DNA of 64,000 bases from Teredinibacter turnerae (lineage in GTDB: Bacteria > Pseudomonadota > Gammaproteobacteria > Pseudomonadales > Cellvibrionaceae): contig NZ_CP149817.1 of the NCBI RefSeq assembly GCF_037935975.1, positions 806,001 to 870,000 on the forward strand. The letters run 5' to 3'. Both the position numbers and the translations under genes were made by a program. The notes beneath the pieces were generated by a model that saw only the letters and a program-made list of their open reading frames with translations, ran no database searches and was not told the origin of the DNA. This document shows positions 37,010 through 46,537 of this stretch, in pieces; position 1 is the first letter of the stretch, and the number at the start of each line of letters is the position of its first letter.

Positions 37010-38839
37010 CTAGAACTCGCCGAGGAAGCCGCCAGACTGCCGTGCCCACAGCTGCGCATACAAGCCGTTTTGCTCCAGCAGTTGCTGATGGCTGCCCTGC
37101 TCGATAATCTGCCCCTGATCCAGCACGATCAAGCGATCCATCGCGGCGATTGTCGATAGGCGATGGGCAATGGCGATGACAGTTTTGCCTTCCATCAGCT
37201 TGTACAGGTTTTCCTGAATCGCCGCTTCCACCTCCGAATCCAGCGCGGAGGTGGCTTCGTCAAGAATCAGGATGGGAGCGTCTTTGAGCAGTACCCGCGC
37301 GATCGCAACGCGCTGGCGCTGGCCGCCAGAGAGCTTAACGCCGCGCTCGCCCACATGCGCGTCGTAGCCAACGCGCCCGGCCGGATCGCTCAGCTCGGCA
37401 ATAAACATATCCGCTTTTGCCTGATGCGCGGCTTCAAACATTTCTTCATCGCTGGCATCCGGGCGACCATAGATCAGATTTTCGCGCACCGAGCGGTGCA
37501 GCAGCGAGGTGTCCTGAGTCACTACCCCAATTTGTTCGCGCAGACTCTCCTGGGTGACGTCGCTCACATCCTGCCCGTCCACGACAATCCGGCCACCTTC
37601 GGTGTCGTAGAACCGCAGCAGCAAATTCACCAGGGTGGATTTTCCAGCCCCGGAGCGCCCCACAAAGCCCACTTTTTCACCGGCGTTTATTAGCAGCGAG
37701 AAGTTTTCAATAACCCCTTCACCCTTACCGTAATGAAACGACACTGCGCGAAAATCGATTTCGCCACGGCTCACCCGCAATGGCTGTGCGCCTGGTTTGT
37801 CGGTTACTTCATGGGGTTGGGCAACGGTATTCATGCCGTCGCGGGCCGTGCCGATATTTTCGAACAGACCGGAAATTTCCCACATGATCCACTGGCTGAT
37901 GCCGTGCAAGCGCAACACCAGGCTGGTTGCAGCGGCAATGGCGCCCACGGTAATCAGACTGTTCGACCACAACCACACCGACAAGCTCACCACGGAGAAT
38001 ATCGCCAGTGCATTTAAGATCCACAGGGAAATATTGAGCCCGGTGGCCAGGCGCATTTGCGGATACACCGTTTTCAGAAAGCGGTTCATGCTCTCTTGCG
38101 CGTAGTCGGCTTCGCGCTGGGAGTGGGAGAACAACTTAACGGTGGAGATATTGGTATAGGTATCTACAATGCGGCCGGTCATTTCGGAGCGCGCATCGGC
38201 CTGCGCGGTGGAAATCGCTTCCAGTCGCGGCAGGAAAAAACGTAGCAACAGTACATAGGCGCCCAGCCAGCACACGAACGGAATCGCCATGCGCAGATCC
38301 AGCGCGGCGACCACCACAATTACGCTGCCAAAGTAGACGCAAACGTACACCATAATATCTAACAGCTTCATCACGGTTTCACGCACTGCGAGCGCCGTTT
38401 GCATGACTTTGGTGGCCACGCGCCCGGCGAATTCGTTTTGGTAAAAGCTATAGCTTTGGCCCAGTAGATAACGGTGCGCGAGCCAGCGAATGGCCATCGG
38501 GTAGTTGCCCAGCAGCGTCTGATGCACCAGAGTGGAATGCAGCGCGACGGTCAGTGGCAGAGCGACCAGCAACACCAGGGACATCATTACCAGCGAGTGG
38601 CGTTTCTCAGCGATTAACTGTTCGGGGGTATAGGTGGACATCCAGTCCACCACATCGCCGACAAAGCCCACCAGATTAACTTCTAGAATGGCTAAAGCGG
38701 CGGAAGACAGCGCGAGTAATACCAGATAAAACTCGCAGCCACGAGTGTAATGCCGCATAAACGCCACCAGTTTTGCGGGCGGCTGTTGTGGTGGTTCCGG
38801 TGGAAACGGTGTAATCAGTTTTTCAAAAAAAGCGAACAT
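37010..38839 (-). CDS. ABC exporter, fused permease-ATPase (MsbA/multidrug type)
   Basis: About 609 residues. Six membrane helices between about residues 35 and 325, then one nucleotide-binding domain: Walker A GRSGAGKS (394-401), Q-loop VTQDTSLLHRSV, signature LSGGQRQRVA, Walker B ILILDEATSALD and H-loop IAHRLST. A half-transporter that would act as a homodimer in the inner membrane. The substrate cannot be told from sequence; it stands alone between the LysR gene and yjbQ. The Pro-rich N-terminal 20 residues precede the first helix. Confidence 0.88.
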   Translation of the reverse strand: MFAFFEKLITPFPPEPPQQPPAKLVAFMRHYTRGCEFYLVLLALSSAALAILEVNLVGFVGDVVDWMSTYTPEQLIAEKRHSLVMMSLVLLVALPLTVALHSTLVHQTLLGNYPMAIRWLAHRYLLGQSYSFYQNEFAGRVATKVMQTALAVRETVMKLLDIMVYVCVYFGSVIVVVAALDLRMAIPFVCWLGAYVLLLRFFLPRLEAISTAQADARSEMTGRIVDTYTNISTVKLFSHSQREADYAQESMNRFLKTVYPQMRLATGLNISLWILNALAIFSVVSLSVWLWSNSLITVGAIAAATSLVLRLHGISQWIMWEISGLFENIGTARDGMNTVAQPHEVTDKPGAQPLRVSRGEIDFRAVSFHYGKGEGVIENFSLLINAGEKVGFVGRSGAGKSTLVNLLLRFYDTEGGRIVVDGQDVSDVTQESLREQIGVVTQDTSLLHRSVRENLIYGRPDASDEEMFEAAHQAKADMFIAELSDPAGRVGYDAHVGERGVKLSGGQRQRVAIARVLLKDAPILILDEATSALDSEVEAAIQENLYKLMEGKTVIAIAHRLSTIAAMDRLIVLDQGQIIEQGSHQQLLEQNGLYAQLWARQSGGFLGEF

Positions 38840-38912
38840 GCGTGGAGCCGGTAGTGGAGACTGAAAAAAGGCGCCCTATAATAAGCCCTCATCTTCGCGA
38901 GCCAAGTAAAAA

Positions 38913-39317
38913 ATGATCGATACATTGAAATTAACGGTACCCGGCCAGGGGTTGCACAGTTTCACACCCAAAGTCCACGATGTGGTACGTCGCTCTGGTA
39001 TTAATGAAGGTTTATGCACCTTGTTCGTCAAGCACACGTCTGCCAGCCTGTTAATACAGGAAAACTACGACCCCTCTGCACAGCGGGATCTTGAGCAGTG
39101 GCTTAACCGCCTGGTGCCGGAACGCGATCCGCTCTACACCCACACTCTCGAGGGGGACGACGACATGCCCGCCCACATAAAAGCCGCGCTTACCGCGACC
39201 ACCTTGAGTATTCCTGTGTTGGAAGGTGAGCTGGCGCTGGGGACCTGGCAGGGCATATACCTCTGGGAACATCGCCGCGCGCGCTCTACCCGTTCGGTTG
39301 TGGTTCATGTTGCGTAA
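38913..39317 (+). CDS. yjbQ: YjbQ family protein (UPF0047)
   Basis: About 134 residues, full length. Motifs FVKHTSASLLIQENYDP and the C-terminal GTWQGIYLWEHRR are those of the YjbQ/UPF0047 family, whose histidines bind a metal. Some members have weak thiamine-phosphate synthase activity; the physiological role is uncertain. The thiDC operon lies 23 kb away and gives no support either way. Confidence 0.9.
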   Translation: MIDTLKLTVPGQGLHSFTPKVHDVVRRSGINEGLCTLFVKHTSASLLIQENYDPSAQRDLEQWLNRLVPERDPLYTHTLEGDDDMPAHIKAALTATTLSIPVLEGELALGTWQGIYLWEHRRARSTRSVVVHVA

Positions 39318-39368
39318 CAGTGTGCGCGGTGGAAATTCTTTTCGGGGCAAGACAGGAGAACCGTTTTT

Positions 39369-40076
39369 TTGACTAAACGGCAAACTAAAACGGTGTTGCA
39401 GGTGGCCGGGCTCGAGGTAGCCGTAACCCGCAAGACCATGAAAAACATTCGTTTGCGTATTGTCCCTCCGCATGGGGATATACTGGTTTCTGCGCCGCAT
39501 CGGGTCAGCAATCGGGAGATAGCATCCATGGTTGCCGAGCGGGTGGGGTGGATCAATCGCGAGCGCGCTGAGTTGATCCGGCTATCTAAAAGTCATATCC
39601 CCCATTACGAAACCGGCGAAACCCATCGCCTCTGGGGCGAGGATTACTGCTTGCAAGTGCTCACCACACCGGGCCGACGCCATACCACCCTGGATACCGA
39701 ACGCAACATCAAACTCTATGTCCAAGCCGATGACGACATGCAGCAGCGAGCACATCAGCTGGACGAGTTTTATCGCCATCAGCTAAATCTGGCGCTAGAG
39801 CCACTGGCGGTGGCCTGGCAAAAAAAGACAGAGAAGAAAGTGAGTTTCTTTGGCTTCAAGCGGATGAAAACCCGTTGGGGCAGCTGCAATATTACCCGCG
39901 CGCGTATCTGGCTGAACGTGGAGTTGGCCCGTCATCCACTGCCTTGTTTAGAGTATGTGCTGGTGCATGAGCTGGTCCATCTTTACGAACCGGGTCATGG
40001 CGTGCGGTTTCAGGCGCTGATGGATCACTATTTGCCGAGCTGGCGAGAGTGGCATAGTTATCTCAACCGCAAATAA
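39369..40076 (+). CDS. YgjP-like metallopeptidase domain protein
   Basis: About 235 residues. WGSCNITRARIWLNVEL and HELVHLYEPGHGVRF carry the HExxH-x5-H zinc site of the YgjP/WLM-like (DUF45) family. The start is a TTG at 39369, with AGGAGA about 10 bases upstream; the first in-frame ATG lies 23 codons inside the conserved opening. The close gap to yjbQ suggests joint transcription. The family is described as SprT-like peptidase or nucleotide pyrophosphatase; the activity here is unproven. Confidence 0.83.
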   Translation: MTKRQTKTVLQVAGLEVAVTRKTMKNIRLRIVPPHGDILVSAPHRVSNREIASMVAERVGWINRERAELIRLSKSHIPHYETGETHRLWGEDYCLQVLTTPGRRHTTLDTERNIKLYVQADDDMQQRAHQLDEFYRHQLNLALEPLAVAWQKKTEKKVSFFGFKRMKTRWGSCNITRARIWLNVELARHPLPCLEYVLVHELVHLYEPGHGVRFQALMDHYLPSWREWHSYLNRK

Positions 40077-40170
40077 ATTCTGAAACCGGTTGCAAATTAC
40101 TTGCAGTTGTTCGGGTTTTGGCGCGTAAATTAATGTTATAAACTCGCGATTAACTTTATTCAGGGGATAT

Positions 40171-42615
40171 TTGTCAGTGGATCAGAGGACGTCTGAGGGG
40201 GCTGCCAACTCAAACACCGCAGGTTACAGCCTGATGCTGACGGGAGAAATCCGGGAGGGTTTTGAACCCGATCAGGTCAGGCAGTGGCTGGCACAGGCGT
40301 TGAAAATACCGCTTGCCAACGCGTCGGCCCTGCTCGCCGGGCGCAGTCGTTGTATCCGTCGGAATTTGACCGAACAGGACGCCACGCGATATCTGAAATT
40401 ATTCCAGTCCAAAGGGGTGGGGGTTAGGTTGAACTTGAGCCCGGTCTCTGCGATGACGGCGCGCAGTCAAACTGTGCCCTTAAGCAGTGACACCCAGGTG
40501 GTGGACACCCGCTTCTTTCAGGGGGATATTACTGCGAAACCTGCCTGGCACCTGCAAATATTGGCAGCCGTGTTAAGTGGCAGCGTGACCACCGTTATCT
40601 GCGGTGTTTATCTGCTATTGGTGCTGGCCTGTTTTGGCGGTGGTTTGCACTTTATCGTCAATGCGGCACTTTCTGTGGGTGACGCGCCCACAGCTTATGT
40701 GCTCGTACTCCACCTAATCTCAGGGCTGTTGTTGTTGAGCTTGTTCGGCTTGTTGTTGCGTCCGGTATTTGCTCAGCAAAATCCGCAGCGTATGTCGTTG
40801 GAGCTCGACCCGGCCAAGCAGGCGCGTCTGGTGCAGTTTGTTAATGACACCTTTGCCCAGGTGGGGGCGCCAACACCCGATAAAATACTCGTGAATTACG
40901 ATACAGAGGTAACGGCGGAGTTTTCCTGCCCGCCGTTTCGGCCCAAGCAGGGGACCGTATCCGTTACGCTGGGTATGCCGCTGATCGCAAATATTCGCAC
41001 GCCGCAATTGGCAGCTTTCATAGCGCACGAAGCGTCGATGATGCGGCCGCCAATGCTCGCCTGGTTGTTTGGCGTTGTTAAGCGGGTACGTCACCGCTTC
41101 GACGATTGCGCCGAGAATCAGGATCTCTGGTCGCGTCGCCTGGATGCGTGGGATCTGGACCAGGCCAGCGCAGTAAAAGGTTTTTTTGTCAGTGCGCTGG
41201 CAACGCTCAATCATTACAGTGCGCTGGTGTTTAAGCCGTTTTCCATCGCGCTCAATGGCGCCGGTGCTATGGCCAACCGCTATCTGGTGAACGCCGCCGA
41301 TTTTTACGCAGCACATCTGGTGGGTAGCAAAGCAATTGTTGAAAGCTTTCGCGAGCTCTCGATCACGCACCACGCGCTGCATCAGGCGGAAGAGAGGATG
41401 TTCGGGCAGGTTGGGGAGCGCCAACTCGTCAACAATTTGCCCGCTCTGGTTCATCATTTTGCCGCAGGATTGTCGCCTCGGGATTTGCGCGAGATAGAAG
41501 ACGCGATGAACCGTGCCGACACCAAGCGGGACTACGACTACCCGTCTGATCGCAGCAGGATTATCTTTGCTGAAGACCTGGATGCGTCTGGGCAAAGCTG
41601 TGTGGACTACCCGGCAGCGGAATTGTTTACCAATATCGGTGTACTCAACGAGCAGGTTACATTGCTCTACTACGGCAATTTGCAAATTCCATTTGCGCCT
41701 TTAGATCTCGTGGATGTGCATCGTCTCGCATCGCTTGCCGACAAGGATATGAAGCGCGAACAATTGAGCACCCAATATTTTAACAATTGGTTTGACCCGG
41801 ATATTTTTTGGAAAATTCCGGCCCCCACTGCAGTGCAAAACCTCAATGCCAAACAACGTCGCCACTGGCTCAATGAACTGGTTGCGGAAATTCGCCACAC
41901 CACGCCAGATTATTTGCAGTTGGTTGCCAGCGAACAAAAACTTTTAACCTCATTGGTGAATTATGCGTTCGTGTCGCAGGTGCGCAAAGCGGGTTATAAG
42001 CTGACTGCCGCCGATACCGGGCTCAGCGAGGCACAGCTGAAAACACTGGACGAAACCTACGCGCAACATCGCGTTGAATACAACCATTTCCAGTCGCGGC
42101 TCGGCCGTTTTCGCGAAGTGATGGGAACGCGTTTATTTTTGGCTGTGTCGCTGCATCCAGATGCGGCCAAGCGAAAAGTGGGGGTGATGTTGCTGCAGAT
42201 GTTAGCCACACTAAATCAACATTCAGAGCGATTGACGTCGCTTCAGGTCCGCGTGGCCTACCTGCCTAAACTGGCGGTGCGTGAGCGGGATAAAAAAGAG
42301 GATGCTCATGGCAAGCGCATCCAGCGAATTATGGCCGATGTCGCCCGCTACGGTGCCGATGCGCTCAATTCGTTAACGCAGTTCAAGTGTACGTTTAATA
42401 ATGCCCATGAAAATCTCGCACAATTTGTGGCGGCACATATGAAGCAATCGGCGACCCTGGATGCACCCAAGCCCCTTGAGACGGTTGCTTACTTCACTGA
42501 GATAAATCACGGTCTGGCAGAGAGCAATCGGATGATCAACCATCAAATTGCGATGATTGCGATGGAATCGGAGCTACTGAATAAGATTACCCCGGTGCGC
42601 TTGGCTACAGCGTAG
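40171..42615 (+). CDS. Membrane protein with degenerate M48 peptidase-like region
   Basis: About 814 residues. Residues about 18-90 are a small alpha/beta module (GYSLMLTGEIREGF to SKGVGVRL) that recurs at the N-terminus of many gammaproteobacterial membrane proteins. Two membrane segments lie near 130-155 and 175-198. Then comes an M48-like region where the zinc helix reads AHEASM (286-290): the second histidine of HExxH is lost, so it is probably not a peptidase. The remaining 500 residues are alpha-helical and unassigned. Start choice: GTG at 40177 sits 9 bases after AGGGGA, TTG at 40171 only 3; the longer form is given. Function unknown. Confidence 0.65.
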   Translation: MSVDQRTSEGAANSNTAGYSLMLTGEIREGFEPDQVRQWLAQALKIPLANASALLAGRSRCIRRNLTEQDATRYLKLFQSKGVGVRLNLSPVSAMTARSQTVPLSSDTQVVDTRFFQGDITAKPAWHLQILAAVLSGSVTTVICGVYLLLVLACFGGGLHFIVNAALSVGDAPTAYVLVLHLISGLLLLSLFGLLLRPVFAQQNPQRMSLELDPAKQARLVQFVNDTFAQVGAPTPDKILVNYDTEVTAEFSCPPFRPKQGTVSVTLGMPLIANIRTPQLAAFIAHEASMMRPPMLAWLFGVVKRVRHRFDDCAENQDLWSRRLDAWDLDQASAVKGFFVSALATLNHYSALVFKPFSIALNGAGAMANRYLVNAADFYAAHLVGSKAIVESFRELSITHHALHQAEERMFGQVGERQLVNNLPALVHHFAAGLSPRDLREIEDAMNRADTKRDYDYPSDRSRIIFAEDLDASGQSCVDYPAAELFTNIGVLNEQVTLLYYGNLQIPFAPLDLVDVHRLASLADKDMKREQLSTQYFNNWFDPDIFWKIPAPTAVQNLNAKQRRHWLNELVAEIRHTTPDYLQLVASEQKLLTSLVNYAFVSQVRKAGYKLTAADTGLSEAQLKTLDETYAQHRVEYNHFQSRLGRFREVMGTRLFLAVSLHPDAAKRKVGVMLLQMLATLNQHSERLTSLQVRVAYLPKLAVRERDKKEDAHGKRIQRIMADVARYGADALNSLTQFKCTFNNAHENLAQFVAAHMKQSATLDAPKPLETVAYFTEINHGLAESNRMINHQIAMIAMESELLNKITPVRLATA

Positions 42616-42635
42616 AGCATGCAATGCGGCCGGGT

Positions 42636-43076
42636 TCACTCTGCGATGGCTGCCTGGCGCATAAAATCGGCGTAGTCGCGACACCAGGCCATGGCAGCTT
42701 GATGGTTGTGGAAAATTTCCACTTCCCAGGACAGATCGTCGGCGAGAAATTTATACCAGGCCACTAACGCATTACCGGTGGAGTCGGGATTGACGATTGA
42801 CGCGCTTTTTGCATTCGGGCAAATCACGCTGATTGGACGCAGGCAGGCGACCAGCGCTTTGATATCCTCAGGACTTATATGGATATTTGTGGCACCGCTC
42901 CAATCGCCAATAATAAACTTCACCTGATCAAACCGAATATCGCCGCTTTTTTGCAAACTCGCGTCAATAAGATCCTGCCCCGTCACATCGCCTGTGTAGC
43001 GGGTTAAAATCAAGCTGTTGTTGTTAATCCAGTAATCTGTGATCACAGTATCCAGCGTATGTTGGTGCGCAAACAC
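42636..43076 (-). CDS. Hypothetical protein, STAS/SpoIIAA-like
   Basis: About 146 residues, no signal or membrane segment. The order of short strands and helices (LILTRYTGDVTGQDLIDAS, VKFIIGDWSGATN, DIKALVAC) resembles the SpoIIAA/STAS-like fold used in sensor or scaffold proteins, but this is a weak impression. The likely start is a GTG at 43076; no ATG occurs in the first 30 codons and no clear ribosome site is seen. It lies convergent to the M48-like gene. Confidence 0.55.
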   Translation of the reverse strand: MFAHQHTLDTVITDYWINNNSLILTRYTGDVTGQDLIDASLQKSGDIRFDQVKFIIGDWSGATNIHISPEDIKALVACLRPISVICPNAKSASIVNPDSTGNALVAWYKFLADDLSWEVEIFHNHQAAMAWCRDYADFMRQAAIAE

Positions 43077-43164
43077 TTATTAATCTAGATGGCTGAGTTT
43101 GGCGGCGCAAGTGCCACCGGGCACTTCCTGTTTAAAAATACCCACTTCTCCACTAAGGAACCGC

Positions 43165-44943
43165 ATGCGAGGCCAAAAAACCGACATTGCCTTTAAAGAT
43201 GTTAACTGGAAATCTCTCCTGACGCTTATTCCCTATTTGCTCGAGTTCCGGGCGCGGATTTTAGTTGCACTACTCTGTCTGGTCGGTGCAAAGCTGGCGT
43301 CGGTTGGCATGCCTTTCATTCTCAAACATATTGTCGACCATATGGATGACAAGGGTGCGACAGAAATCTTAACAGTTCCGCTCGGCCTGCTGGTGGCATA
43401 CGGCGTCGTCCGTTTTTCGAACGTTATTTTTGGCGAGTTGCGCGATTCTCTCTTCGGGCGGGTTACCGAACGCGCCATGCGCCGTGTCGGGCTAAAAGTG
43501 TTTAAGCATTTGCACGCGATGGATCTCGATTTTCATCTCAACCGGCGCACGGGGGGATTATCGAGGGATATCGAGCGTGGCGTGAGTGGAATCAGTTTTC
43601 TAATGCGGTTTATGGTCTTCAATATCGGGCCGACATTACTCGAAATCGCCATGGTAGTTGGCCTGTTGTTGATGAATTATCGCCCGGCATTTGCGCTTAT
43701 TGTAGTGGCCGCGGTGGTGGCCTATGTGGGCTGGTCAGTGGTGGCGACCGAGTGGCGAACGCGGTTTATTCGCATGGCGAACCAGGCTGAATCTGCTACT
43801 AGCACGCGCGCGGTGGACAGTTTAATGAACTACGAAACCGTAAAGTATTTTACCAACGAAGAGTACGAATCGCGCATGTACGACGCGGACCTGGAAAACT
43901 GGGAAACCGCGCGGCGCAAAAACCGGCTGACGTTATTTGCGCTCAATTCCGGGCAGTCGCTGGTGATTGCAGGTTCCATGACCGCCGCGATGGTCCTGGC
44001 GGCTATGGACGTGAGTTCCGGGCGCATGACGCTGGGCGATTTTGTTTTGATCAACGCATTTATGATGCAAATTTTCATGCCGCTCAACTTGTTGGGCTTT
44101 GTGTATCGCGAAATGAAAGGCTCGATGGCGAATATCGAAAAAATGTTTGATTTGCTCGCGATGCAACCTGATGTTGCAGAGGTGGAGGGCGCGCCGCAGA
44201 TTAAGGTCACGGGTGGCAGCATCGAATTTCGCAATGTCAGTTTTCACTATCATCCGGATCGACCCATCCTCAAAAATCTCAATTTCCGGATTGGCGCTCA
44301 TGAAAAAGTAGCTGTGGTTGGCAGCAGTGGCGCGGGTAAATCGACTCTGTTGAAATTACTGTTTCGCTTCTACGATGCCAGTGCCGGAGAAATTCTGATT
44401 GATGGGGTGAACATACGCGAGGTAAGCCTGCGCTCTCTGCGCGCGCAAATAGGTGTGGTGCCGCAGGATACCGTGTTGTTCAATACCAGTATTCTCGAGA
44501 ACGTACGCTATGGTCGCATTGATGCAAGTGATGAAGATGTGATGATGGCGATTAAGCGCGCGCACCTGGATGCCTTCATCACAGGGCTTCCAGAAGGGGT
44601 TAACACGCTCGTTGGTGAGCGCGGATTAAAATTATCCGGCGGCGAGAAGCAACGGGTGGCCATCGCCCGTACCCTGTTGAAGCAACCGCCGATTCTGGTT
44701 TTCGACGAGGCGACGTCGTCGCTCGACAGCAAGTCTGAGCAGGGAATTTTACAGGCGTTAAATGAAGTGGCCAGTGCGCACACCAGCCTGGCTATAGCGC
44801 ATCGTCTTTCGACCATTGTCGATGCCGATAAAATACTGGTGCTGGATAACGGAGAAATTGTGGAACAGGGTAATCACCAGGCGCTGCTCGCTCTCGGCGG
44901 CAAATATGCTCAGCTTTGGCAGCTGCAACTGAAATCTGCGTGA
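43165..44943 (+). CDS. ABC transporter of the ATM1 type
   Basis: About 592 residues from the ATG at 43165 (AAGGA 7 bases upstream); the frame extends upstream without homology. Six membrane helices, then a nucleotide-binding domain with VGSSGAGKST, LSGGEKQRVA and LVFDEATSSLD. The sequences NLLGFVYREMKGSMANIEKMF and NYETVKYFTNEEYE mark the ATM1/ABCB7 subgroup, which exports glutathione-linked or persulfide sulfur species and gives heavy-metal tolerance in bacteria. It is followed after 2 bases by the SixA-like gene, so the two form an operon. Confidence 0.88.
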   Translation: MRGQKTDIAFKDVNWKSLLTLIPYLLEFRARILVALLCLVGAKLASVGMPFILKHIVDHMDDKGATEILTVPLGLLVAYGVVRFSNVIFGELRDSLFGRVTERAMRRVGLKVFKHLHAMDLDFHLNRRTGGLSRDIERGVSGISFLMRFMVFNIGPTLLEIAMVVGLLLMNYRPAFALIVVAAVVAYVGWSVVATEWRTRFIRMANQAESATSTRAVDSLMNYETVKYFTNEEYESRMYDADLENWETARRKNRLTLFALNSGQSLVIAGSMTAAMVLAAMDVSSGRMTLGDFVLINAFMMQIFMPLNLLGFVYREMKGSMANIEKMFDLLAMQPDVAEVEGAPQIKVTGGSIEFRNVSFHYHPDRPILKNLNFRIGAHEKVAVVGSSGAGKSTLLKLLFRFYDASAGEILIDGVNIREVSLRSLRAQIGVVPQDTVLFNTSILENVRYGRIDASDEDVMMAIKRAHLDAFITGLPEGVNTLVGERGLKLSGGEKQRVAIARTLLKQPPILVFDEATSSLDSKSEQGILQALNEVASAHTSLAIAHRLSTIVDADKILVLDNGEIVEQGNHQALLALGGKYAQLWQLQLKSA

Positions 44944-44945
44944 AT

Positions 44946-45476
44946 ATGAAAACCCTGTATTTATTACGCCACGCTAAATCCTCCTGGAAGAACCCGGCGC
45001 TGGCCGATATGGATCGTCCACTGAACGCACGTGGTAAACGCGATGCACCGCAGATGGCAGCGCTGTTTCGGGATTGGCTCAGTGACAACTCTGGCGTTGT
45101 GCCGCAGTCTATTTTGTGCAGTCCGGCAAAGCGTGCGCGGCGCACGGCTCGGGCGTTCCGGCGGGCGCTGGCGTTACCCAATCATTGCAGAGCGGTCGAT
45201 GCCCGACTCTATTTTCAGGGCGTTGACGCAATGCTGACGCTACTTTTATCGCTGGACGATACCGTGGAGTCAGTGCTGCTGGTGGCGCACAACCCCGATC
45301 TCACAGGTTTGCAAAATCGCCTGTCCGATGCGCCAATCGACTGGTTGCCTACTGCGGCTCTGGTGGGGCTGCGTTCTCCGGCGGCGCATTGGCAGGACCT
45401 GCTGGAGCAGCCTCTGGAACAATTTTATTCTGTGTACCCGAAGCAACAACTTTTGAAGCACCAGCTTTTAAAGTAA
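44946..45476 (+). CDS. SixA-like histidine phosphatase
   Basis: About 176 residues. The phosphohistidine motif LRHAKSSW opens the protein and AHNPDLTGL supplies the second catalytic histidine. SixA removes phosphate from phosphohistidine in E. coli phosphotransfer proteins; relatives also act on small molecules. It starts 2 bases after the ABC transporter stop. Its last 43 codons overlap the end of the opposite-strand binding-protein gene by 128 bases, and the end of the protein is a Leu/Gln/Lys tail beyond the fold. Confidence 0.82.
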   Translation: MKTLYLLRHAKSSWKNPALADMDRPLNARGKRDAPQMAALFRDWLSDNSGVVPQSILCSPAKRARRTARAFRRALALPNHCRAVDARLYFQGVDAMLTLLLSLDDTVESVLLVAHNPDLTGLQNRLSDAPIDWLPTAALVGLRSPAAHWQDLLEQPLEQFYSVYPKQQLLKHQLLK

Positions 45477-46371
45477 CAGCGTTTGAACCAACAACGCTCG
45501 CTGGGGTGAACCACAGTTCAGCGCGGGACAGTGGGGTGAGCGGCGGCAGATCAGGATTGCTCAGTTCGAAAATTCGCTTCGTCTCCAAGTGAGCTGCGCG
45601 AATATCGGCATCAAAAAAATGGTGGAACAATCGGTCGAACACGCCGTTTTTGATAATTGTTTCAAACCCCGCCTCCAACCGTTGTGCAAGTGCTTGATTA
45701 TGTTTGGCGACATAGAAATACACTGCTGCCGGGTAGTGCAAGGCGAGGGAATGTTCAATCTCAATGCCGTGATGCCGCAGGGTTTGTGCTTCGTAAAAAA
45801 TTTCGTTCAAACCACGCGGAAAGTAGTCGATACGCTCTTGCCGCAACAAATGAATAATACCCTCCCAGCTGTCGCTGGTGCGCACCCGGAGACCGGCACT
45901 CTTTAAAATGGGCGTATCCGGCCAATCGTGCCCTTGGCCGGCCCAAAATGTCTGCAGTTGCTCCAGGCTGGTAACGTCTTTTAGCTTGTTGGCCGTACTC
46001 TCGCGGGCGAGCAGCAGCCGCCAGCCAATCAGTCCCTTGTAGATAGGAATTCGGATAGGTCGCAGCTGTTTCTCGCGCGCGGAGTTTGTATTGAGCCAGG
46101 CGACATCGATGCGACCCTTCTGCAGGTGAACAGTGTTGCGGGTGGACGTGGCCACGGGGAAGGCGACTTTCTCGACGACACACTCTTCGCAGGAAGCATT
46201 GAGTACATGCTCCAGCAATACCAGAAAGTAGCTGTAGCGCTTATTGTAGGCGCCCTGGTTTTCAATCTCGTGCACGCGCACGGGGATTGGCTCTGCTGCC
46301 TTGGCGGGAGGTAACCCGCTGGCGAGCAGGGCAAGTGTGAGCGCTATCCTGGGGAGTCGCTGTACCAGCAT
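45349..46371 (-). CDS. Periplasmic solute-binding-like protein (SBP_bac_3 type)
   Basis: About 340 residues. Signal peptide (AKA-A cleavage near 25). The body resembles type-3 solute-binding domains without an associated transporter (GRIDVAWLNTNSAREKQLRPIRIPIYKGL, LLRQERIDYFPRGLNEI). About 50 residues at the C-terminus are Ala/Pro-rich and low in complexity, and it is this tail that overlaps the SixA-like gene on the other strand. Orphan binding proteins of this kind are common in Cellvibrionales. Ligand unknown. Confidence 0.75.
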   Translation of the reverse strand: MLVQRLPRIALTLALLASGLPPAKAAEPIPVRVHEIENQGAYNKRYSYFLVLLEHVLNASCEECVVEKVAFPVATSTRNTVHLQKGRIDVAWLNTNSAREKQLRPIRIPIYKGLIGWRLLLARESTANKLKDVTSLEQLQTFWAGQGHDWPDTPILKSAGLRVRTSDSWEGIIHLLRQERIDYFPRGLNEIFYEAQTLRHHGIEIEHSLALHYPAAVYFYVAKHNQALAQRLEAGFETIIKNGVFDRLFHHFFDADIRAAHLETKRIFELSNPDLPPLTPLSRAELWFTPASVVGSNAVTLKAGASKVVASGTQNKIVPEAAPAGPANAPPENAAPPEPQ

Positions 46372-46537
46372 GAGAGTCGTCCGTCCATTGCCTCAATCTG
46401 CGTGATGAGCTTGGCTGAGTGTGTTCTCGCCGTATCAGCCCATAGGCTTGAGCAGGGCAAGGATTGACTCAATTGTGTTCAAGTATATTCAAGTATGGCG
46501 GTGCGGGTCGATAGCCGCAGAAATGAGGGGTAAGCGG

